This document shows positions 1 through 4,739 of a DNA stretch of 7,131 bases, one piece after another. Every line of letters begins with the position of its first letter. Position 1 is the first letter of the stretch. The translations under genes were made by a program, and so were the position numbers. Under the pieces are notes generated by a model. That model ran no database searches. It was not told the origin of the DNA and was given only the letters and a program-made list of their open reading frames with translations. Origin of the DNA: Candidatus Nanopelagicales bacterium (lineage in GTDB: Bacteria > Actinomycetota > Actinomycetes > S36-B12 > UBA10799); assembly GCA_025455985.1 (NCBI GenBank), contig JALOLM010000107.1, positions 1 through 7,131 on the forward strand, in the 5' to 3' direction.

Positions 1-76
1 CCAGCACCGTCTCGGTTTCGGCGATCTGCTGCGAGGGGAGGTCACCGGCGACGATGGCACAGAAAATGCAGTCCAT
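1..76 (-). CDS. HIT-family (histidine triad) protein, 5' part only
   Basis: The reverse strand opens with ATG at 76-74 and reads MDCIFCAIVAGDLPSQQIAE, then TETVL, up to the window edge. The C-x-x-C pair at residues 3 and 6, followed by A-I-V-A-G-D-L-P-S, is the classic N-terminus of actinobacterial HIT proteins, in which the two Cys help bind a structural zinc. These proteins are small cytoplasmic nucleotide hydrolases or transferases of about 110-145 residues. The catalytic His-x-His-x-His triad would lie beyond the window and cannot be checked. There is no Shine-Dalgarno within 15 bases of the ATG; a -10-like TATGCT ends 7 bases before it, so the transcript is probably leaderless. The gene is divergent from alkC with 23 bases between start codons. 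The family call is secure from 25 residues; the exact substrate is unknown. Confidence 0.85.
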   Translation of the reverse strand, partial: MDCIFCAIVAGDLPSQQIAETETVL

Positions 77-82
77 GGCGCG

Positions 83-92
83 AGCATAGGCT
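83..92. promoter_or_regulatory. Overlapping divergent -10 elements (shared TA), leaderless promoter pair
   Basis: On the plus strand TAGGCT occupies 87-92, with 7 bases between it and the GTG of alkC at 100. On the minus strand TATGCT occupies 88-83, with 6 bases between it and the ATG of the HIT gene at 76. Both fit TANNNT, the actinobacterial sigma-A -10 pattern, and both begin on the same self-complementary TA step at 87-88. The start-codon distances match leaderless initiation in both directions. I see no convincing -35 on either side, which is common in actinobacteria. That these are real promoters is inferred from spacing and motif. Confidence 0.6.
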
Positions 93-99
93 GATCTCC

Positions 100-1179
100 G
101 TGGCTGAGCCGCTGAAGAACTCCTTCGGCCCCGACGTTGTCACTCAGATCGCCGCGACACTGCCCGTTGGCCCGGGCTTCGAACGCGACTGCCTGGTCGG
201 CTTCGACGAACTCGGCCTCATGGATCGGGCACGCCACATCGCCGAGGTGATGCACAGGCACCTCGACCCCGACCCGGCCACTGCTATCAGGCAGGTACAT
301 GCGTCGTTGGGCAACGAGCGGCTGCCTGGGATGCAGTCGTTCTTCTACAACCCGCACGCGATGTTCATCGGCGCTTACGGACTTCCGGCCTTCGAGGAGT
401 CGATGGCCGCGATGTACGACCTCACCAAGCTGTTCACGGCGGAGTTCTGCATACGGCCCTTCATCAACGAACATCCCGAGACGATGCCGCGGCTTCGGGT
501 GTGGGCCACCGACCCCGACGAACACGTCCGCCGGTTGGTCAGCGAAGGCACCCGGCCGCGGCTGCCTTGGGCCGCCCAATTGCCGGCCTTCCGCACGGAC
601 CCCGAGCCGGTCATCGAGTTGCTCGAACTACTCAAGGACGATTCGTCGGACTATGTTCGCCGATCAGTGGGGAACAACCTCAACGACATCTCCAAGGACC
701 ACCCCGCTCGCGCGCTCGAGGTCGCGGCACGCTGGCTACCCACTCGCGAAGACCTCGTTCGCCGAGGGTTGCGCACCCTGATCAAGGCTGGTGATCCGCA
801 GGCACTGGCGCTATTGGGCTTCAAGCCCGCAGCCGTGACGGCGACGGCCGATCTGCCCAGTACCGTGACCATCGGGCAGACGCTGCCGATCGCGGTCCAT
901 CTGCACGGACACGGCCCAGTCCTGGCCGATCTGGTCGTCCATTTCGTCAAGGCCAACGGCAGTTCGACCCCAAAGGTGTTCAAGGGCGGCGAGGTCGAGC
1001 TCGACGGCCAAGCCGTGATCCGACGGAGCGTGAGTTTTGCGCAGTTGAGTACTCGCACGCCCTACCCAGGACCCCACAAGATCGCGGTCCTGCTCAACGG
1101 CCGCACCCACGATCTGGGCGTCGTTGAGGTTCTCGCCGCGCCGCAATCACCCACAAAAGGGGATTCAACCCATAATTAG
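100..1179 (+). CDS. alkC: DNA alkylation repair glycosylase AlkC with C-terminal Ig-like domain
   Basis: This 359-residue protein belongs to the AlkC branch (COG4335) of the HEAT-like-repeat DNA glycosylases, which excise N3-alkylated bases such as 3-methyladenine and 3-methylcytosine without flipping the base. Residues about 30-240 form the helical repeat region. Hallmark stretches are EHVRRLVSEGTRPRLPWA at 141-158 and DYVRRSVGNNLNDISKDHP at 184-202, the latter very typical of AlkC. Residues about 245-346 are beta-rich, with alternating polar and hydrophobic strands (TVTIGQTLPIAVHLHG, then HKIAVLLNGRTHDLGVVEV). This matches the Ig-like domain found at the C-terminus of the AlkC-alpha subgroup and needed there for activity. 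The length agrees with that full architecture. The start is GTG at 100, chosen because a TANNNT hexamer lies 7 bases upstream and the family's N-terminal helix begins here. It is first in a plus-strand block and is cytoplasmic by prediction. Confidence 0.9.
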   Translation: MAEPLKNSFGPDVVTQIAATLPVGPGFERDCLVGFDELGLMDRARHIAEVMHRHLDPDPATAIRQVHASLGNERLPGMQSFFYNPHAMFIGAYGLPAFEESMAAMYDLTKLFTAEFCIRPFINEHPETMPRLRVWATDPDEHVRRLVSEGTRPRLPWAAQLPAFRTDPEPVIELLELLKDDSSDYVRRSVGNNLNDISKDHPARALEVAARWLPTREDLVRRGLRTLIKAGDPQALALLGFKPAAVTATADLPSTVTIGQTLPIAVHLHGHGPVLADLVVHFVKANGSSTPKVFKGGEVELDGQAVIRRSVSFAQLSTRTPYPGPHKIAVLLNGRTHDLGVVEVLAAPQSPTKGDSTHN

Positions 1180-1202
1180 CCGGGAGAATGTTGGCCGGGA
1201 GG
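1179..1202 (+). promoter_or_regulatory. Ribosome binding site inside a short tandem duplication
   Basis: GCCGGGAG occurs at 1179-1186 and again at 1194-1201, a 15-base period. The second copy plus the next base gives GGGAGG at 1197-1202, 7 bases before the ATG at 1210, a good Shine-Dalgarno for the membrane protein. The first copy is followed at once by an out-of-frame ATG at 1188, which is too close to its own GGGAG to be a good start. The site fixes the start of the membrane-protein gene. Confidence 0.65.
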
Positions 1203-1209
1203 TTTTGGC

Positions 1210-2559
1210 ATGAGCGAGAACGCGCAAGAACCGGGTCAGGCACAGATCCAGGATCTACAGGATCAGGTGGCTGATCTTCAGCAGCAGTTGCAGAGTGCAG
1301 AGGCAGCGCCCAAGCCCAAGGGTCACTGGGTGCGCACTTTCTGGTCGACCGTGCTGATCGTCGTCGCATGCATACTGGCACCGCTGTCGGTGGTCTCAGT
1401 GTGGGCCCGCGGCGAGGTGACCGACACCAGCCGGTATGTAGAGACGGTTGCGCCCCTGGCAGAGAACCCGGCCATCCAGGATGCGGTGGCCGCGAGGATC
1501 ACCGCCGAGATCTTCAAGTACGTCGATGTCGAGTCGCTGACCACCGAAGCCGTTGCAGCCATCACGCAGGGCAGAGACCTCACCGACCAGCAGACAGCGG
1601 CCTTGCAGGCACTGGCCGGTCCTGTCAGCCAGGGCATCGAGTCATACGCCGCAGACGCGGTGAACAAAGTCGTCGAGTCCGAGCAGTTCGAGGCGGCCTG
1701 GGTCGAGGCCAACACCTTGGTCCACCAGCGCCTGAACGAAAGCCTGACGGGGCAGAACACCGACAACGCCGTGAAGGTCGAGGACAACCAAGTAGTTCTG
1801 GACCTGGGCAACCTCATCGCCCAGGTGAAGGAGATTCTGATAGGCAGAGGCTTCACGATCGCCGAGAAGATCCCTACGACTGAAACCACGATCGTGTTGT
1901 TCAACGCGCCCAACGCAGCGCTGGTGCAAACGGGGTACAACCTGCTCAACACCATCGGGTTCTGGCTGCCGTTGATCGCCATGGCGCTGGCCGTCATCGG
2001 GATCTTCGTGGCTCATTCCTCGCACAAGGCGCTGGCGTGGTTCGGCTTCGGCCTCGTGCTCGCGATGGCAGTCGCCGCAGGGCTTCTGGCTGTCGGGCGT
2101 ACCGCGTACCTCGCCGAACTGCCCGACACCGTCAACACAGCGGCTGCGACCGCATTCTTCGATCAGTTCACATTGTTCCTGCGGCAGTCGCTGTGGGCCG
2201 GCGCGGCTGGTGGCCTGGTCTTCCTTCTTGGCGGACTGTTGCTCGGCAAGGGCCGTGCCGCCACGGGAATTCGATCCGTACCTGTGCGAGCGGCAGCAGC
2301 CATCCAAGGCTGGCTGGCCTCGATGGGCCTGCGGATGTCCGGGTTGCGGCGCACAGTGGCCTCTCAAGCAACCGGACTGCGCATCGCAGTCGCCCTATTG
2401 GCGCTGGCGTTCGTCATGCTCCAGCGCTACAAGACCCCCGAACTCATCCTGTGGACGACGGTCGGCCTGCTGGTGGCGCTGTTCATCATTCAGATCTTCG
2501 CGTCCGACTCCCCCGAGTCCCCCAGGACGGGGGAGGCACCGGCCGCCTCGACCGGGTGA
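1210..2559 (+). CDS. Multi-pass integral membrane protein with N-terminal coiled coil, function unknown
   Basis: The 449-residue product has no enzymatic motif that I recognise. Residues 11-31 are Gln/Leu-rich with heptad-like spacing (IQDLQDQVADLQQQLQ), a short cytoplasmic coiled coil. A Lys/Pro linker leads to a first membrane helix at about 45-66. Residues about 67-245 form a large soluble region (R-G-E-V-T-D-T-S-R-Y-V-E-T at 67-79), rich in Ala, Glu, Gln and Val, probably outside the membrane. Further hydrophobic segments lie at about 248-268, 274-295, 325-345, 391-405 and 411-430, followed by a Ser/Pro/Gly-rich tail. With six helices both ends would be inside. The layout resembles conserved hypothetical membrane proteins of actinobacteria. 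The gene starts 30 bases after alkC and ends 31 bases before the DUF6325 gene, so co-transcription is likely. The membrane topology is well supported; the role is unknown. Confidence 0.8.
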   Translation: MSENAQEPGQAQIQDLQDQVADLQQQLQSAEAAPKPKGHWVRTFWSTVLIVVACILAPLSVVSVWARGEVTDTSRYVETVAPLAENPAIQDAVAARITAEIFKYVDVESLTTEAVAAITQGRDLTDQQTAALQALAGPVSQGIESYAADAVNKVVESEQFEAAWVEANTLVHQRLNESLTGQNTDNAVKVEDNQVVLDLGNLIAQVKEILIGRGFTIAEKIPTTETTIVLFNAPNAALVQTGYNLLNTIGFWLPLIAMALAVIGIFVAHSSHKALAWFGFGLVLAMAVAAGLLAVGRTAYLAELPDTVNTAAATAFFDQFTLFLRQSLWAGAAGGLVFLLGGLLLGKGRAATGIRSVPVRAAAAIQGWLASMGLRMSGLRRTVASQATGLRIAVALLALAFVMLQRYKTPELILWTTVGLLVALFIIQIFASDSPESPRTGEAPAASTG

Positions 2560-2590
2560 AACTGCGCTCACACGATCGCAAGGAGCACTC

Positions 2591-3118
2591 ATGAGCATTG
2601 GCCCGGTACAACTACTGGTGGTGGGTTTCAGCCAGCCCGACTTCGAGGGCGAGGTGGCCGCGGAACTGGTCCGGCTGCGCGAGTCGGAAACAGTCAAAGT
2701 CATCGACGCCATGGTCGTCTACAAGGATGCTGAAGGCGCGCTGTCCGTCACCCACCTTGACACCCTGACCGACGAAGACAAGATCGAGTACGGTGCCACC
2801 CTCGGCGCCCTTATCGGACTCGGCTTCGACGGCGAGGAGGGAGCCGAGGCGGGCATGGAACTCGGAGCCGCGGCCGCGGCGGAGGGAATCGACGTCCTCG
2901 AGGCGAACGCCGACTGGGACGTTCTGGCCGGCATCCCCGACGACAGTGCAGCGGCGCTGATCCTGCTCGAGCACCACTGGGCGGTTCCCCTGCGCGACGC
3001 CATCGCCCGAGCCGGTGGGTTCCGCATAGACGACGGGTTCATCAGCCCGATCGACCTCGTCGAGATCGGCCTGCTGGCCGCCGAGGATGTTGAAACCCAC
3101 GCCCTTTCCCAATCCTGA
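2591..3118 (+). CDS. DUF6325/DUF1269-like family protein
   Basis: The 175-residue acidic protein opens with GPVQLLVVGFSQPDFEGE, followed by predicted helix AAELVRLRESETVKVIDAMVV and the turn YKDAEG. It carries a Gly/Ala-rich central stretch at about 67-99 (GATLGALIGLGF) and ends with PDDSAAALILLEHHW at 116-130 and a helix R-D-A-I-A-R-A-G-G. This order is that of the DUF6325 family and resembles DUF1269 proteins, in which the Gly-rich centre is a membrane-associated glycine zipper. Here the centre contains D80, E82, E83, E86 and E90, so membrane insertion looks unlikely. The ATG at 2591 is chosen because CAAGGAG ends 5 bases before it; an open frame continues far upstream but only overlaps the membrane gene. 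Molecular function of the family is unknown; these genes often sit beside small membrane or SHOCT proteins. Confidence 0.8.
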   Translation: MSIGPVQLLVVGFSQPDFEGEVAAELVRLRESETVKVIDAMVVYKDAEGALSVTHLDTLTDEDKIEYGATLGALIGLGFDGEEGAEAGMELGAAAAAEGIDVLEANADWDVLAGIPDDSAAALILLEHHWAVPLRDAIARAGGFRIDDGFISPIDLVEIGLLAAEDVETHALSQS

Positions 3119-3136
3119 GCACAACGCAGCTGACAC

Positions 3137-3144
3137 GGAAGGAG
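3137..3144 (+). promoter_or_regulatory. Strong Shine-Dalgarno for the Arg-rich micropeptide
   Basis: GGAAGGAG lies at 3137-3144, 7 bases before the ATG at 3152. It is one of the best ribosome binding sites in the window, and it serves a 23-codon frame, which is the main argument that the frame is translated. Confidence 0.7.
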
Positions 3145-3151
3145 TAGCACC

Positions 3152-3223
3152 ATGATGGGTGGCCGTAGAGTCGCACGCCGGACCTCTCGCCGGACCGCAC
3201 GGCGCATCGACCGTCGTCGCTGA
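3152..3223 (+). CDS. 23-residue arginine-repeat micropeptide (X-X-Arg-Arg)5
   Basis: ATG at 3152 opens a 23-codon frame ending in TGA at 3221-3223. After Met-Met the peptide is GGRR, VARR, TSRR, TARR, IDRR and a last Arg: five exact X-X-Arg-Arg units, 11 Arg in 23 residues, and one acidic residue. The codons for the Arg pairs differ from unit to unit (CGT-AGA, CGC-CGG, CGC-CGG, CGG-CGC, CGT-CGT), so this is not a simple DNA tandem repeat. A strong GGAAGGAG sits 7 bases upstream. The gene starts 33 bases after the DUF6325 gene and is followed by a hairpin, so it would be the last cistron of the alkC block. The sequence resembles the basic N-terminus of small SHOCT-type proteins found next to DUF1269/DUF6325 genes, from memory; it may be a free-standing peptide or a shortened relative. 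Nucleic-acid or anionic-lipid binding would fit the charge but is inference. Confidence 0.6.
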   Translation: MMGGRRVARRTSRRTARRIDRRR

Positions 3224-3232
3224 CCGCGCTTA

Positions 3233-3253
3233 CCTGTGTCCGGTTGACACAGG
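3233..3253 (+). terminator. GC-rich hairpin after the micropeptide gene, overlapping the asd -35
   Basis: CCTGTGTC at 3233-3240 and GACACAGG at 3246-3253 are perfect reverse complements around a 5-base loop (CGGTT). The stem starts 10 bases after the micropeptide stop codon, a normal terminator position. No T-run follows, so it would be a U-tract-less terminator of the kind seen in actinobacteria. The right arm shares bases with TTGACA at 3244-3249, so it could instead be, or also be, an operator for asd. Confidence 0.45.
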
Positions 3254-3269
3254 CTGATCCCGTTACCCT
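3244..3269 (+). promoter_or_regulatory. Putative asd promoter, leaderless
   Basis: A perfect TTGACA lies at 3244-3249 and TACCCT (TANNNT) at 3264-3269, with 14 bases between them, shorter than the usual 16-18. TACCCT ends 7 bases before the ATG at 3277, and no Shine-Dalgarno is present in the 20 bases before that ATG. The -10 with leaderless start is the better supported part; the -35 may be coincidental given the short spacer. Confidence 0.5.
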
Positions 3270-3276
3270 TGAACGC

Positions 3277-4296
3277 ATGGATGTCGGAGTTTTCGGAGCG
3301 ACGGGCCAGGTGGGCGGCGTCATGCGCGCCCTGCTGGCACAGCGAAATTTCCCCCTCGATCGGGTGCGGTTCTTCGCCTCTGCGCGCAGTGCGGGCACCA
3401 CCTTGGCGTGGGGTCTCGAGCAGGTCGTGGTGGAAGACGCCGCAACTGCTGATTTCGCTGGTCTGGACATCGCGCTGTTCTCAGCGGGCGGCGCCACAAG
3501 CAAGGAGATCGCACCGAAGGTCGCCGCAGCCGGCGCGATCGTGGTCGACAACTCATCGGCCTGGCGGATGGACCCGGATGTCCCGCTGGTGGTCGCCGAG
3601 GTGAATCCCGGGGCTTTGGCATCCATCCCGAAGGGCATCGTCGCCAACCCCAACTGCACGACCATGGCCGCGATGCCCGTCCTGAAGCCCTTGCACGAGG
3701 ACGCGGGTCTGCGACGCTTGGTCGTGAGCACCTACCAGGCGGTCTCGGGTGCCGGATTGGCTGGCGTATCGGAGTTGCAGGAGCAGGTGCTCGCCGGGGC
3801 CAAGGATGACCGGCTCCCCAACTTGACCTTCGACGGCACCGCAGTGGACCTGCCGGATCCAGCGAAGTTCCCCGGCCACATCGCGTTCAACGTACTCGCG
3901 CAGGCCGGCAGCTTCGTCGACGACGGCAGTGGCGAGACCGACGAGGAGCAGAAGTTGCGCAATGAGAGCCGCAAGATCCTCGATATTCCCGACCTGCGGG
4001 TTTCGGGCACATGCGTGCGAGTGCCGGTGTTCACCGGGCACAGCCTTTCCATCAATGCGGAGTTCGACCGGCCGATCACCGTGGCACGCGCCCGAGAACT
4101 GCTGCAGGACGCTCCCGGCGTGGTCGTCACGGAAGTACCGAACCCGCTTCAGGCCGCCGGCCAGGACCCCAGTTACGTCGGTAGGTTCCGGCAGGACGGC
4201 GAGAATGCCCTGGCCTTCTTCGTGAGCAACGACAACCTGCGCAAGGGCGCAGCGCTCAACGCGATCCAGATCGCGGAACTGCTCGCTGCGCGCTGA
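3277..4296 (+). CDS. asd: Aspartate-semialdehyde dehydrogenase
   Basis: The 339-residue enzyme reduces 4-aspartyl phosphate to aspartate 4-semialdehyde with NADPH, the branch-point step to lysine/diaminopimelate, threonine and methionine. The N-terminal Rossmann motif GATGQVGG is at residues 7-14. Phosphate and substrate residues appear in DNSSAWRMD (91-99). The catalytic Cys is C127 in ANPNCTTMA, Q154 lies in TYQAVSGAG, R248 in CVRVPVFTGHS, and the acid-base His is H255. All active-site landmarks are intact and the length is normal for the family. The ATG at 3277 is chosen over an upstream TTG at 3244 because the Rossmann fold starts directly (MDVGVFGATG) and a -10 hexamer lies 7 bases before it; the upstream TTG is part of the -35. 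No aspartokinase gene is adjacent, although ask-asd pairs are usual in actinobacteria. It converges on the FdhF-like gene. Confidence 0.96.
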   Translation: MDVGVFGATGQVGGVMRALLAQRNFPLDRVRFFASARSAGTTLAWGLEQVVVEDAATADFAGLDIALFSAGGATSKEIAPKVAAAGAIVVDNSSAWRMDPDVPLVVAEVNPGALASIPKGIVANPNCTTMAAMPVLKPLHEDAGLRRLVVSTYQAVSGAGLAGVSELQEQVLAGAKDDRLPNLTFDGTAVDLPDPAKFPGHIAFNVLAQAGSFVDDGSGETDEEQKLRNESRKILDIPDLRVSGTCVRVPVFTGHSLSINAEFDRPITVARARELLQDAPGVVVTEVPNPLQAAGQDPSYVGRFRQDGENALAFFVSNDNLRKGAALNAIQIAELLAAR

Positions 4297-4352
4297 GTCG
4301 CGCCCGCATTGAGACGCCGGCCCGGGCAGCTCGTGGTTCGGTCCGCTCATCG

Positions 4353-4366
4353 CGGCTGATCAGCCG
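4353..4366. repeat. Perfect 14-base palindrome centred on TGATCA
   Basis: CGGCTGATCAGCCG is its own reverse complement and sits 57 bases after the asd stop. As RNA it can form a 5-bp stem with a 4-base loop, so it could end asd transcription, although no T-run follows directly. It could equally be a protein-binding dyad; its TGATCA core recurs in the inverted repeat downstream. Confidence 0.5.
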
Positions 4367-4395
4367 ATCTGTGCGACCCGCCGCGCGGTAGTACA

Positions 4396-4538
4396 CGTAT
4401 TTTTGCGGTTGAGAGCGGCGCCTGGGTCACCTTGATCAACCCGAAATGTACGCCAATGCGTCCGAATTGTCCTTATTTGGGGTGTTGTGGGTGTACCTAC
4501 CGGGTTGATCAAGGGGTGCCGCCAACCTGAAAAGTACG
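4396..4538. repeat. Large imperfect inverted repeat with perfect 14-base core arms
   Basis: CCTTGATCAACCCG at 4430-4443 is exactly reverse-complemented by CGGGTTGATCAAGG at 4501-4514. Similarity continues outward: CGTATTTTTGCGGTTG at 4396-4411 matches the reverse complement of 4523-4538 at 13 of 16 positions, and GCGGCGCC at 4415-4422 matches the reverse complement of 4515-4522 at 7 of 8. The left arm carries two extra pieces, of 3 and 7 bases. Inward, ATGTACGCC resembles the reverse complement of GGTGTACC. The centre (about 4455-4488) shows no symmetry. Possibilities are a degenerate miniature inverted-repeat element, two inverted copies of a binding or attachment site, or a structured RNA or bidirectional terminator between convergent genes. 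I recognise no known family. Confidence 0.7.
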
Positions 4539-4739
4539 CGGCCGCCACCGCAGGGCCAGACTCTCCCCTCACATCCGAAGTCCCCGAAAGGTGGCACCGA
4601 GACACGCCCAATTCAGGAATCTGCCATCTTTGTGCGTAAATGGCGACCAATTCGCGGTAAATGTCCGATACCGACGGCGTAAACCTGGCAGCGCTACCGG
4701 TCTTATGCCCACTTTCGGCGCTCAGCAACGCAGCAACTC

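Larger units (their letters stand above)
4297..4739. other. 443-base convergent intergenic region, no credible gene
   Basis: This lies between the 3' ends of asd and the FdhF-like gene. It contains lower-GC patches (around 4395-4405, 4444-4480 and 4610-4660) that contrast with the flanking genes, a 14-base palindrome, and a large imperfect inverted repeat, listed separately. At 4630-4680 there are three loosely similar GCG(G)TAAA units. I see no canonical hairpin plus T-run terminator for either gene; a TTTTT run occurs at 4400-4404 without a clear stem directly before it. A minus-strand frame at 4360-4728 has AT-rich third positions, no recognisable domain, and runs through the inverted repeat, so I do not call it a gene. 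Confidence 0.7.

Noticed and set aside
1188..1190. ATG at 1188 as a start for the membrane gene
   Set aside because: It is out of frame with the membrane protein and only one base from its GGGAG.
1642..2367. Minus-strand frame of 241 codons opposite the membrane protein
   Set aside because: Low-complexity Arg/Gln/His translation typical of antisense to Ala/Leu/Val-rich genes; the plus strand has coherent membrane helices.
2210..2590. Upstream extension of the DUF6325 gene frame to 2210
   Set aside because: It overlaps the membrane-protein gene out of frame, its translation is Pro/Ser/Arg junk, and a good Shine-Dalgarno and family N-terminus point to 2591.
3244..3276. TTG at 3244 as the asd start, 11 residues upstream
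   Set aside because: The TTG is part of TTGACA and the hairpin arm, has no ribosome binding site, and the family N-terminus begins at the ATG at 3277.
4399..4404. T-run at 4400-4404 as an intrinsic terminator of asd
   Set aside because: No stable stem directly precedes it; the nearest perfect hairpin (4353-4366) is over 30 bases away.
4360..4728. Minus-strand frame of 122 codons downstream of the FdhF-like gene, with a TTG start and a GGAG 8 bases upstream
   Set aside because: Third positions are often A/T, unlike neighbouring genes. No domain is recognisable, and it runs through the inverted repeat and palindrome. The GGAG overlaps the end of the preceding gene and is likely chance.
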